Source: Flavobacterium sp. 270
GTDB taxonomy: Bacteria; Bacteroidota; Bacteroidia; Flavobacteriales; Flavobacteriaceae
DNA: 64,000 nucleotides
Direction: 5' to 3'
Assembly (NCBI RefSeq): GCF_004368785.1
Contig: NZ_SODM01000006.1
Coordinates: forward strand, 356,505-420,504
Shown here: one piece after another, positions 26,999-36,196 of the stretch
How the letters are laid out: the number at the start of each line of letters is the position of its first letter
Numbering within the stretch: position 1 is the stretch's first letter
The notes under the pieces: generated by a model
Told to the model about the DNA's origin: nothing
Seen by the model: only the letters and a program-made list of their open reading frames with translations
Database searches by the model: none
Position numbers and translations under genes: made by a program

Positions 26999-29900
26999 TC
27001 AAATTTTCATACGATGGCGCGGGAGATTAATTTCATGCTCCTGTGGATAAGGTTTACGATCCGTACTGCTTACATCTTCACGTATGAGCGCTTGTGTTTT
27101 ATACTGGTCTTTTGCATCCATATACCGCGGATCGGGAATAAACGGCATTTTTGCCATCTTATGAATGGTAATGGTTGGGAAATAATAATCAATTTCCACA
27201 GTCCCTAAAAGCAGGTAACAGCCTCCGCCCTGAAAGGGAAAATTTACCAGACTGTCGGGAAAATGTGCCGTATCAAAATACGCGCCTTCATTATCAATCC
27301 AGGTTCCAAAATACATATTTCCTTTTTTAGTAGGTACCTGCTTGGTTGAAATAAGATAAGCGAGCATGCGCACCTGCTTTTTATGGCAGGAGGGAAGATC
27401 CCGGACCTTTATATCCCCTCTGTGCGAGGTCTGCAGCAGGTCAAATACTGTACAGGAGATAGGAAAACTTAGCAGCTCGATTTCATCAAAAGCATCTTCG
27501 AAAATTGATCTTTCCAGTGTGGGAAGCTTGTATTCCTTCACTGGCTGCTGCAAAAGCATGAGCCCTCTGTTTTCTGGCTTAAAGTTATTTAAAAGCAGGC
27601 TGGCAACAACCAAAAGCTGATTTTTGGTTTTGCCCGTAAAGCGGAATGCCCCGATAAAAATCAGGATTTTTATACTTTCTATACCCATAGGAATACGATT
27701 AATAAAGTCTTCCAGCGAACGAAATTCACCGTTTCTCTCCCTGTCTGATTCTATAAACTGAGCCATTTTGGCGTCGAGGCTCTTGAGGTGCGTAAAACCA
27801 AGATAAACATCATCACCATAAAGTGTGGTTTCAAAAAGGCTTTTATTCACGCAGGGATTATGGATAACCGCCCCTGCCATCCGGGCTTCATGCACATAAA
27901 TTTCAAGACGATAAAATCCGCCCTCGTTATTGATCACCGCTACCATAAACTCTATAGGAAAATGCACCTTCAGGTAAAGGCTCTGATAGCTTTCCACGGC
28001 ATATGACGCCGAGTGTGCCTTGCAGAATGAATAGCCGGCAAATGATTCAATCTGGCGATAAATTTCCTCACTAAGTGCCAGAGGATGTCCTTTCACGGCG
28101 CAACAGGCAAAGAAATTATCCTTCACCTTTTGCAGGGCGGATTTCGAACGACCTTTTCCCGACATCGCCCTGCGCAGGATATCACCGTCTGCTGCGGGCA
28201 ATCCTCCATAATGAAGTGCAATTTTAATTACGTCTTCCTGATACACCATGATGCCGTAGGTTTCCCCCAATTGCTCTTGGAAAACTGGATGGAAATATTC
28301 AAACTTGGAAGGATGATTGTGGCGAAAAATATATTCTTTCATCATCCCGGACTGCGCTACACCAGGACGAATAATGGAGGAAGCTGCAACTAAGGTTTTA
28401 TAGTTGTCGCATTTCAGGCGTCTGAGCAGTCCGCGCATCGCCGGACTCTCAATATAAAAACAGCCAATGGTTTTTCCTTCTGCCAAATAATTATTTGCCT
28501 TTGCTTCATTTTTTGATATTGAAGTATCTCTGATATTTATGCGTATTCCGCGGTTTTTCTCTATCAGCTTAACGCTCTGATCAATATGCCCAATACCCCG
28601 CTGGCTTAATATATCGAACTTCTCAAAGCCAATATCCTCGGCAACATGCATGTCGAAAAGTACTATGGGAAAACCTTTTGGAGGCATTTCCAGTGGTGTA
28701 TAATTGGTCAGGGGTTCCTCGGATATCAGGATCCCGCAGGAATGCATGCTTCTCTGGTTGGGATATTTCTCTAGCATCATTCCGTATTCCTGCACAAATT
28801 TGACAATATGATTAGAGTCATGATTTTTCATGGGATTTTTGGCAAGCACGTCGAGTTCTTCTTTAGGCAGTCCAAAGACTTTACCTACTTCCCTGAAAAT
28901 CGAACGGTATTTGAATTCCACATTTGTACCGCAAAAAGCCACATGCTCATAAGTGTACCGCTTGAATATATATTCCAGAATAACATCGCGTTCCTTCCAG
29001 CTCCAGTCAATATCGAAATCGGGAGGGCTTTTACGGTTGACATTCAAAAAACGCTCAAAATACAGGTCCAGTTCCAAAGGACAGATATCGGTAATACCCA
29101 GACAGTAAGCAACAATACTGTTGGCACCGCTTCCACGGCCGATGTGGAGAAACCCCTGGCTATTACTGAATCGGATGATATCTGCTGTTATCAGGAAGTA
29201 ACCGCTGAACTCAAGCTGGTCAATAATTTTTAGTTCCTTTTCCATACGCTCCCTGGCCTGTATGTTTTTTCTGCCGTAGCGCCAGACGAGCCCCTGCTGA
29301 GCCAGTGAAGTGAGAAGGTCCATATCACTTTTGCGGTTGGAAGTGTAGTATTTCTTATTCTTCGGGGTCTGGAAATCATATTCAAAATTACAGCCCTCTA
29401 TAATTTTTTCAGTATTGGAAATGATTTGCGGATACTCATTATACTGGTTTACCAATGATTCGACAGCTATCATTTTATCCTCTTTTGTACAACAGTCTTT
29501 CGGAGTCAGCTTTGAGAGTATAACATTGCGGTCAATGGCGCAGAGTATTCTGTGCAGATTATATTCTCTTTTAGTGCGAAATGTTACTGGCTGCAGGATT
29601 ACCATTTTTTCTGTCCTTTTTTTCCAATCAGACAAAATCAATTTCTGAAGCTGTTCGGGACGGATGCCGATAAATTCATTTTCCCTTAAGATGTCCGGCG
29701 AGTTCTCCAGAGGATAAATTACATACACATCCTTAAAATCCGGGGCATAAGGAGGCAGTGTTGTTTTTTCAAAATTATGATGTGTTAGGAACCTGTTCAT
29801 TTCGGCAAGACCTGATGCATTTTTTGCAAGACCGATAAAACGCAGCTGGAATTCTGAGCGAAATTCCATGCCCACCAGTGGCTTTATACCTGCCTGTTCA

Positions 29901-30052
29901 CAGTTTTTTATAAAATCATAAATACCGGTTACCGTATTGATATCTGTAAGGGCCATTGCTTTGACACCACAGGAAAGAGCCTGGGGAACCAGTTCGTTCA
30001 GAGGTATGGTACCATAGCGCAGGGAGTGGAAAGAGTGGCAGTTGAGATACAT
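26999..30052 (-). CDS. Error-prone DNA polymerase DnaE2/ImuC-type, 1017 aa
   Basis: A C-family DNA polymerase alpha subunit lacking the exonuclease. The N-terminal PHP domain (CHSFHSLRYG onward) is followed by the polymerase core with catalytic Asp345/Asp347 in PPDFDIDWSW, fingers with GETYGIMVYQEDVI, and AGYSFCKAHSASYAVESYQS. At 1017 residues it is the size of DnaE2/ImuC rather than replicative DnaE (about 1160). It is 4 bases downstream of dinB, so the two are a translesion operon. The imuA/imuB partners of the Proteobacterial cassette are absent. Function: lesion bypass after DNA damage. Confidence 0.92.
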   Translation of the reverse strand: MYLNCHSFHSLRYGTIPLNELVPQALSCGVKAMALTDINTVTGIYDFIKNCEQAGIKPLVGMEFRSEFQLRFIGLAKNASGLAEMNRFLTHHNFEKTTLPPYAPDFKDVYVIYPLENSPDILRENEFIGIRPEQLQKLILSDWKKRTEKMVILQPVTFRTKREYNLHRILCAIDRNVILSKLTPKDCCTKEDKMIAVESLVNQYNEYPQIISNTEKIIEGCNFEYDFQTPKNKKYYTSNRKSDMDLLTSLAQQGLVWRYGRKNIQARERMEKELKIIDQLEFSGYFLITADIIRFSNSQGFLHIGRGSGANSIVAYCLGITDICPLELDLYFERFLNVNRKSPPDFDIDWSWKERDVILEYIFKRYTYEHVAFCGTNVEFKYRSIFREVGKVFGLPKEELDVLAKNPMKNHDSNHIVKFVQEYGMMLEKYPNQRSMHSCGILISEEPLTNYTPLEMPPKGFPIVLFDMHVAEDIGFEKFDILSQRGIGHIDQSVKLIEKNRGIRINIRDTSISKNEAKANNYLAEGKTIGCFYIESPAMRGLLRRLKCDNYKTLVAASSIIRPGVAQSGMMKEYIFRHNHPSKFEYFHPVFQEQLGETYGIMVYQEDVIKIALHYGGLPAADGDILRRAMSGKGRSKSALQKVKDNFFACCAVKGHPLALSEEIYRQIESFAGYSFCKAHSASYAVESYQSLYLKVHFPIEFMVAVINNEGGFYRLEIYVHEARMAGAVIHNPCVNKSLFETTLYGDDVYLGFTHLKSLDAKMAQFIESDRERNGEFRSLEDFINRIPMGIESIKILIFIGAFRFTGKTKNQLLVVASLLLNNFKPENRGLMLLQQPVKEYKLPTLERSIFEDAFDEIELLSFPISCTVFDLLQTSHRGDIKVRDLPSCHKKQVRMLAYLISTKQVPTKKGNMYFGTWIDNEGAYFDTAHFPDSLVNFPFQGGGCYLLLGTVEIDYYFPTITIHKMAKMPFIPDPRYMDAKDQYKTQALIREDVSSTDRKPYPQEHEINLPRHRMKI

Positions 30053-30056
30053 GGTA

Positions 30057-31238
30057 TTATGGTTTACGCTTTAAAATTTCATCTTTGTTGTTTGGTTTGA
30101 ATGAGGCTCCGGCACAGCGCATCACAGCATCAAAGCCGTACCGGCTTTTCATTTTGTCCATTGCCTGGTAGAGTGCCAGCATTTCTTCAGTATCTTGAAA
30201 AAGATCAATCTGGTAAGTACCGCGGACAAGTCCGCTGAACCGAACCCCGATCAGGCGCAGGCGCATCCTGCGCTGGTACAATTTATCAAAAAGATCCTGC
30301 ACGGTTTTAGTCAGTATATGGTCGGCAGAAGTGTACTGCACACGGGACTGTTTGGTTTCAGTATCAAAATTGGCGTAGCGTATTTTTATCGTTACTGTCG
30401 ATGCTAGCCACTGCTCGGAGCGCAGCTGAAAGGCAAGTTTTTCCACCATGCCCAAAAGCACCCTTTTAAGCCGGTCGATATCGATGGTATCCTGAAGGAA
30501 AGTGTGCTCGGTAGATATCGACTTTTTCTCCCGGTAAGGTTCCACGGGATTATTATCAATACCGTTTGCTTTTTTCCATAGTTCTGTCCCATTTTTGCCA
30601 AGCATATCCTCTAATGCATCAGGGGGCATTTCAGAGAGTGTTCCGATAGTCCTGATTCCGATGCGAGAAAGAAGCTGGAATGTTTTTTCGCCTACCATCG
30701 GAATTTTTTGAATGGATAATGGATTCAAAAAGGACTGCACAAGATGCTCGGGGATTTCCAGATTCTGTTTCTGCTTTCCTTCACCAGTACCGATTTTGGA
30801 GACTGTTTTATTTATGGAAAGGGCAAAGGTGAGGGGCAGTCCGGTTTCTTTCGTAACGGTCTGGGCTAGCTCATTGGTCCATTTATAACTTCCATAAAAT
30901 TTATCCATGCCGGTAATATCCAGATAGAATTCATCGATACTGGCTTTTTCAACTATTGGTGCTTTTTCCTGAATAATTTCAGTTATGTCGTGTGAGAGCC
31001 GGGAATATAGTTCCATATCACCTTTCATTACTTTTACCTGAGGACATAGGCGAAGAGCCATTTGAATGGGCATGGCAGAGCGTACCCCAAAGCGCCTTGC
31101 TTCATAAGAACAGGAGGCCACGACACCTCTTTCGCCCCCGCCTATGATAAGCGGAATGCCGTTTAACGCTGAATTTGTTAATCTTTCGCAGGATACGAAA
31201 AACGTATTCATATCAATATGTACAACTGACCTTTCCAT
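30057..31238 (-). CDS. dinB: DNA polymerase IV / DinB (Y family)
   Basis: 393 residues. Catalytic residues are Asp9 in HIDMNTFF and Asp102-Glu103 in SIDEFYLD; the palm and fingers (SCSYEARRFGVRSAMP) and helix-hairpin-helix (RIGIRTIGTLSEMPPDALEDMLG) are followed by the little-finger domain. It heads the operon dinB-dnaE2, with a strong promoter and two palindromes just upstream. The C-terminus ends KRKP with no clear beta-clamp motif QLxLF in the last residues; DQIDLFQD-like text near QIDLFQDTEE (about 347) may serve as clamp motif. Confidence 0.92.
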   Translation of the reverse strand: MERSVVHIDMNTFFVSCERLTNSALNGIPLIIGGGERGVVASCSYEARRFGVRSAMPIQMALRLCPQVKVMKGDMELYSRLSHDITEIIQEKAPIVEKASIDEFYLDITGMDKFYGSYKWTNELAQTVTKETGLPLTFALSINKTVSKIGTGEGKQKQNLEIPEHLVQSFLNPLSIQKIPMVGEKTFQLLSRIGIRTIGTLSEMPPDALEDMLGKNGTELWKKANGIDNNPVEPYREKKSISTEHTFLQDTIDIDRLKRVLLGMVEKLAFQLRSEQWLASTVTIKIRYANFDTETKQSRVQYTSADHILTKTVQDLFDKLYQRRMRLRLIGVRFSGLVRGTYQIDLFQDTEEMLALYQAMDKMKSRYGFDAVMRCAGASFKPNNKDEILKRKP

Positions 31239-31268
31239 AATCTTCTCATTTTATACAGAACAAAATTA

Positions 31269-31281
31269 TTACAGATTGTAA
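31269..31281. promoter_or_regulatory. Perfect dyad TTACAGATTGTAA over the dinB transcription start
   Basis: TTACA-GAT-TGTAA is a perfect 5+3+5 inverted repeat, starting 31 bases upstream of the dinB ATG and just downstream of the -7 element, where a repressor would block initiation. No LexA gene is in the window; a damage-responsive repressor is an inference. Confidence 0.45.
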
Positions 31282-31288
31282 CATAATT

Positions 31289-31317
31289 CAAAAATATATT
31301 GTTATAATTACTAACAA
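31289..31317 (-). promoter_or_regulatory. dinB-dnaE2 promoter
   Basis: On the minus strand: TTG (31317-31315), an 18-base spacer, and TATTTTTG (31296-31289), a full match to TAnnTTTG. The -33 side lies in a second dyad, TTGTTA-N7-TAACAA (31299-31317). The rest of the 31239-31568 gap holds no gene. Confidence 0.6.
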
Positions 31318-31568
31318 AATTATTGAGTCATTATTTTCCGACAGAGCCAGTGCCTGTAAATACTGACAATTCAGGTCAGCCGATTCTGTATTTAAAATTG
31401 TAAAAAAATATTTTTTAATGTGTTTTTTCCTAATTATGATTTATCTTTACATTCCCTTGATCGATTTAAAATATCATTTTGCAGTTTTGAACTTACATGT
31501 ATTGTAAATCTTAAATTCGATAAACCGAATCAGTCTCGTATTTATCGTTAAATGTAAATTTTATTAAA

Positions 31569-32021
31569 ATGGCGTTTGAAAAACACAATTCCCGGAAATT
31601 TATTTATCTTGCAGATGATGACAGCGATGACAGGGACTTTTTTGCTGATGCACTGCTGGAAACTGATCCTGCTGTTGTACTGAAACAATTTCAGGATGGG
31701 ATGTATTTAATGGACGATCTCCTCGCAATTGACCCGGCGGAGCTCCCTGAATTTATTTTTCTGGATATCAATATGCCGCGCAAAACAGGCCTGGAATGTC
31801 TGGAAGAAATCAGCAGTCATGAAAATTTAAAAGATCTTACTGTCATTATGCTCTCCACGAGCAACGACCCGGATAATATCAGCACCGCCAGGGAACTGGG
31901 CGCTGCATTTTATGCTGTCAAACCCAGTTCATTTGAAAAACTCAAATCCCTGCTGGAAGATGTACTGCGGATAAACCTGATGGGCAGTATCGAAGAAAAG
32001 AGAAAATTCCTTCTGCAATAG
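31569..32021 (+). CDS. Receiver-only response regulator, fifth intact copy
   Basis: 150 residues. The acidic pocket is LADDDSDD, the phospho-acceptor is Asp66 in FLDINMPRKTG, the switch is MLSTSNDP and the conserved Lys is in YAVKPSS. The N-terminus has nine extra residues, and the C-terminal tail (LRINLMGSIEEKRKFLLQ) extends past the domain. It belongs to the Rcp1-like group. No kinase lies within 10 kb. Three decayed genes follow immediately, including a decayed receiver. Confidence 0.9.
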   Translation: MAFEKHNSRKFIYLADDDSDDRDFFADALLETDPAVVLKQFQDGMYLMDDLLAIDPAELPEFIFLDINMPRKTGLECLEEISSHENLKDLTVIMLSTSNDPDNISTARELGAAFYAVKPSSFEKLKSLLEDVLRINLMGSIEEKRKFLLQ

Positions 32022-32136
32022 TCCTTTACGGCAGACCATACTTTTTATTTACAATTTTAAAAATCTAGCTGTTTTTATATAACTTTACTTTTAACTTTGC
32101 CTATACTTTTTTATTAAATTACAATAACTTTATACT

Positions 32137-32594
32137 ATGAACATTGATTATTAAGACACTGATTTTTTTAATGTAGATTATGTGTTACAGAATTCAAAAC
32201 TTTGAAAAGTGCAGAGTCTGGCAGCATCCGAAGAGCATTTTGCCAATTATAAAGCCGGACTCGTACCAGGTATTTTTTATGCGAATAATATACCGGCAGT
32301 GAAAAGTCTGTTCAAAAAGGAGTTCCTTGATGTAAAATCCGGCTTGGAAAGATATGAGCAGGATAACAATAATGATTTTCCCATGTTAAAATCATTTGTC
32401 AATACCGAGAGGGAGCTGCGAAAATACCAATGAGGGCCAGCTGCAGGATTATACTGCATTTCTGGAACGCTCATTTGATTATCAGAAAACAGAGGCACAG
32501 GCAGCCGCGGTTAGCCGCTTTTTTTAGCATCCCCATAGTAAACAGCTATATATTTCAGGTTGAAAAAATATTTGGGAAAGATATTCTGGACTGA
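32137..32594 (+). pseudogene. Decayed copy of the 24493 gene
   Basis: Begins MNIDY like the intact gene and then meets a TAA. The rest reads DTDFFNVDYV, then stop and frame changes, then ASEEHFANYKAGLVPGIFY, DVKSGLERYEQDNNNDFPML, and in another frame EGQLQDYTAFLERSFDYQK and SPIVNSYIFQVEKIFGKDIL. At least two internal stops and two frameshifts. It is a long-inactive paralogue of the 154-residue gene. Confidence 0.8.
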
Positions 32595-32650
32595 TCAAAA
32601 TTGCTGTAAGTATCTAAAAGCAAACATTCGTATGCTTTTTTTGGATGCTT

Positions 32651-32748
32651 CCATGTCATCGCTGAATACATCACAGTGATTATCTATCTCCACACAATCT
32701 TCCACCTGGGCTACTCCCGATTAATTAAATTGGTGACAAAATCAATTG
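32651..32748 (-). pseudogene. Fragment of a 24059-type gene
   Basis: The reverse complement reads (I)DFVTNLINRE, then after a frame change EIDNHCDVFSDDM, matching residues about 21-55 of the 108-residue protein at 24059 (EFVTGLINRG ... EIDNHCDIVSDDM). Only this middle part survives. Orientation is opposite to the neighbouring 32137 pseudogene. Confidence 0.7.
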
Positions 32749-32751
32749 CTT

Positions 32752-33008
32752 TCTTTTATTATAATCTCGGACATTAGTATGCCGAAAATCGATGGCTTTG
32801 AGATCCGGGAAGAGATTATTGCCAATAAGGAAATTAGCAATTATATTTTTTGTCCACATCAAAGAATCCGGAAAACGTACTAAAGGCGTATGAATGCTAA
32901 ATTCACGGCTATTTTATAAAACGGGAAAGTTTCCCGGAATACAAAACAATGATCAATAATATAATTGAGTATTTGGCGCGAAAGTCTAACTCCTATAACT
33001 TCTTTTAG
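32752..33008 (+). pseudogene. Decayed receiver gene, truncated at its start
   Basis: Reads SFIIISDISMPKIDGFEIREE then, after a frameshift near 32850, FLSTSKNPENVLKAYE, then a TAA, then IHGYFIKRESFPEYKTMI. This parallels the intact minus-strand receiver (IISDINMPKMDG, FLSTSKTPENV, YFKKEDD) at 16832-17257. The first third of the gene is missing. Confidence 0.75.
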
Positions 33009-33287
33009 TTTCATTTAAAAAATGTTTTATTCCAATTTTAAAAACTTTAATGGTTGGCTGATGTCAATCTTTTTTTTTGTTTAATATGTTGTTATACAGT
33101 AAAATGGATCGTTTTTTGTAAATTTTGGATCGTTTTTGATAACAATGCTTAAGGTAAACCGAGGTAATTTAGCCTTATTAATAATTCAAAGATATAGTGA
33201 TACCCATTTGAGGGAAATAGATTGGATCTGGTACTATCGATGCCAATTGATTGAGTCAATTATATCTGTAATTCAAACGGGAAGAAC

Positions 33288-34793
33288 ATGAAATTATCTG
33301 AACCTTATAAAAGAATTATAGTTGAAACAATCTGTTTTCTTTATATCCTGCTATTTGTGTATGCAGCAGTTAGTAAATTACTGGATTTTGAAAATTTTAA
33401 GGCGCAGATCGGACAGTCTCCTCTTTTGAGCCCGTTTGCCGATTTTATTTCTGTTTCAGTAATTGTTGTTGAAATCATTATCGCCATTATGCTCAGTATT
33501 CCCAAAGTTAAACATGTCGCCTTATGGAGCTCTGCAGCATTGATGACTATGTTTACAGCATACATTCTAATTATATTAAATTACAGTTCTTTTATTCCAT
33601 GTTCCTGCGGAGGAATTTTAGAAAAACTAGCCTGGCGTGATCATTTGATTTTCAATGTTGTGTTTTTACTGATTGCCGCTTTTGCAATAAGATTACAGTG
33701 TAATGATAACCGCGTTCTGATCAGGATATTTGTTTTAATAGTTTTGAGCGCTTTTGTTATTGTGGTCTTGTATCTGCTCTCGGAAGATATCATGCAGAAG
33801 GAAAACCCTTTTATACGCCGTTTTCCACATGCAACTGCATCTAAAACTAACAGTCTTGACCTGAGGAATACTACGTATTATGTAGCGGGTGTCGCCGGAA
33901 ATAAAGTTTATCTGGCCAATCGAAAGTCGCCTCTTCAGATTCTTGAAACTGATTCAGAGTTTAAAAAAACGAGAATGCATACTATCATGCTTAATCGCGA
34001 AAATTTTAACTTTAAAGCAGTGGAGATTCGTCTCAGCGCCCCATTTTTTTATGTGACTGACGGTACAGTTCCAGTGATATACCGGGGATTAATTTCTGAT
34101 TGGAAAGCCAATGTAATCATTGAGAAGAAATTCTATTTTTCAGACATTGTTTTCACCGATGAAAATCAATATGCTTTCCGTACTCAGAAGGCTCCAAGTG
34201 GCGAGAATATTATGGGCTTTGGGAGTTCTTATTCTAATCCTGAGATTACTTATAGCAGTAAGGTTTTGCAGAAACAAAAAGATGGAATTTTTGATACTGA
34301 CGGAACACTGCAGTACAGTAAAAAAATGAATAGATTAATATATACCTATTACTATCGCAACCAGTATATTATAACAAAAAGCAATTTGACAGTTGATAAT
34401 CGCGCCTTTACTATAGATACGACAGTCCATGCCAAATTGAAGGTAGTAAAAATAAAAAAGTCTGGCGATATTAGACTTGGGGCACCGCCTTATATGGTCA
34501 ACAGTAGTACTACTGTGACCAGTAATTTACTTTTTGTTAATTCGCAACTTAGAGGGAAATATGAAGGAGATGAGGTGTGGAAGCATGCAACTGCTGTTGA
34601 TGTTTATGATTTATCAAATCGTACGTATGCTTTAAGTTTCTATGTCTATGATGAGGAAGGTCAGCGGATGAAAAATTTTTTCGCTACAGATTCGGCGTTA
34701 TACATTATTTCAGGACATTTTCTTCTTAAGTATGGATATGGGAAAAATATTAAATCAAAAATTAATAAGAGAAATGTACAATTAAAAAACTAA
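33288..34793 (+). CDS. MauE/DoxX-family membrane protein with C-terminal sensor-like domain
   Basis: 501 residues. Residues about 12-160 form four membrane segments with the redox motif CSCGG (Cys105, Cys107), as in MauE/DoxX-type quinone-linked thiol proteins. Residues about 190-501 are a large extracytoplasmic beta-rich domain (repeats such as FYVTDGTVPVIYRGL, YYRNQYIITKSNLT). The next gene is a DUF6520 protein with four cysteines, and such pairs are common in Flavobacteriia, which suggests a thiol-redox partnership. The combination of a MauE-like core with this long tail is not a classical MauE. Confidence 0.75.
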   Translation: MKLSEPYKRIIVETICFLYILLFVYAAVSKLLDFENFKAQIGQSPLLSPFADFISVSVIVVEIIIAIMLSIPKVKHVALWSSAALMTMFTAYILIILNYSSFIPCSCGGILEKLAWRDHLIFNVVFLLIAAFAIRLQCNDNRVLIRIFVLIVLSAFVIVVLYLLSEDIMQKENPFIRRFPHATASKTNSLDLRNTTYYVAGVAGNKVYLANRKSPLQILETDSEFKKTRMHTIMLNRENFNFKAVEIRLSAPFFYVTDGTVPVIYRGLISDWKANVIIEKKFYFSDIVFTDENQYAFRTQKAPSGENIMGFGSSYSNPEITYSSKVLQKQKDGIFDTDGTLQYSKKMNRLIYTYYYRNQYIITKSNLTVDNRAFTIDTTVHAKLKVVKIKKSGDIRLGAPPYMVNSSTTVTSNLLFVNSQLRGKYEGDEVWKHATAVDVYDLSNRTYALSFYVYDEEGQRMKNFFATDSALYIISGHFLLKYGYGKNIKSKINKRNVQLKN

Positions 34794-34872
34794 CGGCCGT
34801 TAGCAGGAGCCAAGATCGAAAACCTGTAGAAAAGAGTAGATCAATTTTTTAATAATTTAAATTTTTAATATT

Positions 34873-35136
34873 ATGAAATCTATCATTTTAAAAGCACTTG
34901 TGTTGCCTGTGGCAGCATTTGCTTTAGCCAGTGCTGGTGCTGTTAGTACCAATACTGCCAAAGAAAGCAAAGCCGATGTTTTGATTCAGGCTTATATTCA
35001 CAATCCTACAGTGAATGACTGTTCGCCAGTTCAGGTAAACTGTTCCCCTGGAGCGGGACCAGCATGCCTTAGCTCAGGTTTTACTGCGTATGGTAAAATT
35101 AACCAAGACTGTAATCAGCAGCTGCACCGCAATTAG
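34873..35136 (+). CDS. DUF6520 exported cysteine-rich protein
   Basis: 87 residues: signal peptide (MKSIILKALVLPVAAFALAS, cleavage near 22), then a short mature region with Cys50, Cys57, Cys65 and Cys80, the usual DUF6520 layout. Located 79 bases after the MauE-like gene on the same strand. DUF6520 proteins are thought to be substrates or partners of a nearby thiol-redox protein; that is an inference here. Its exact function is unknown. Confidence 0.8.
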   Translation: MKSIILKALVLPVAAFALASAGAVSTNTAKESKADVLIQAYIHNPTVNDCSPVQVNCSPGAGPACLSSGFTAYGKINQDCNQQLHRN

Positions 35137-35162
35137 ACAAATCAAAATTTTAATCAAAAGTG

Positions 35163-35187
35163 ATGCAGTTTCTTATGGAAACTGCAT
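35163..35187 (+). terminator. Hairpin after the DUF6520 gene
   Basis: ATGCAGTTTC and GAAACTGCAT (ten pairs, five-base loop). The following T tract is weak, so terminator strength is uncertain. It lies between the DUF6520 gene and the truncated S9 peptidase, converging. Confidence 0.5.
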
Positions 35188-35205
35188 TACTATTTAAGGT
35201 TATTT

Positions 35206-35711
35206 CTAATCAATAGAAGTACCTGTTGATATCCACTCAGAGTCCGATTTTCTTTTCAAAAAGTAATCAAACCAATCCATCATGCGTCTGCTGAGATCTT
35301 CTTTATTAGATGGATTTTCCAGAGTATGATCTTCTTTTGGATAGACAAGCATAATACTTTTAACCTGTAATTTTCTCATTGCGAGATAATAGGAAATACT
35401 TTGTGCATAGGGAACCACTCTGTCTTGTTTTCCTGCCCATAAAAGAAGTGGTGTTTTATTTTTTTCTGCATTGATAATGGGAGAACTTTGAATGTATCCT
35501 TTTTTATCTTCGTATAATGATTTACCCATTCGCCACTGCTGACTTTCAAAGCGCCACATCTCCGACTGAAAAGTTCCATTTTTACTTATATTGAAATAAA
35601 ATCCTGTGGTATCAGAGATTCCGGCTCCGGAAACGGCAGCTGCGAAAATATCGCTTTGAGTGATTATGAAATTGGCTTCATAGCCTCCAAATGAATGCCC
35701 GCACAAACCAG
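35206..35711 (-). pseudogene. C-terminal fragment of an S9 prolyl-oligopeptidase-family peptidase
   Basis: About 167 residues, a C-terminal alpha/beta-hydrolase piece. Catalytic serine in GHSFGGYE, Asp in AGKQDRVVP and His in KEDHTLEN make a full triad. The upstream two thirds (beta-propeller, rest of hydrolase fold) are absent; the frame runs straight into a junction at about 35,710, where a traG fragment begins on the other strand. No start codon is credible. It cannot be a functional S9 enzyme. Confidence 0.8.
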
Positions 35712-36170
35712 GCAGAATATCTGAAGTACCTTTTTAAAACTGTTAGGAAATTTTTTGGCGAAGCAATCGTAGTAACGCAAGAGGTTGATGACATCATCCA
35801 ATCACCAATCGTCAAGGAAAGTATCATCAACAACTCCGATTGTAAAATCCTGCTTGACCAGCGGAAGTACATGAACAAATTTGATGAAATACAGGCATTG
35901 CTGGGTCTCACTGACAAAGAAAAAGCACAGGTACTTTCCATTAATATGAACAACGATCCGGCGCGGCTTTACAAAGAAGTATGGATAGGTTTGGGCGGTA
36001 CACACTCTGCGGTATATGCGACAGAAGTCTCGGTTGAAGAATATTTGGCATACACCACTGAAGAAACAGAAAAACTGGAAGTGATGCAGCTTGCCGGAGA
36101 ATTGGACGGTAATGTAGAGCTTGCCATCAAACACATCGCCATGAGGCGACGCGCGAAAGAAAATCAATGA
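35712..36170 (+). pseudogene. traG: C-terminal fragment of TraG (VirB4-type conjugation ATPase)
   Basis: Reads AEYLKYLFKTVRKFFGEAIV, then VTQEVDDIIQSPIVKESIIN and MNKFDEIQALLGLTDKEKAQ, the end of CTnDOT-type TraG. TraG powers the type IV secretion channel. About 80% of the gene (Walker A and B region) is missing, replaced by the S9 fragment at the junction. Frame 35691-36170 is open only by chance upstream of 35712. The tra genes after it are intact. Confidence 0.8.
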
Positions 36171-36196
36171 CAACTAACAATTTAATAATCGAAAAA

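Noticed and set aside
31239..31568. LexA box before dinB
   Set aside because: No match to known LexA box types; the dyads are reported without naming the repressor.
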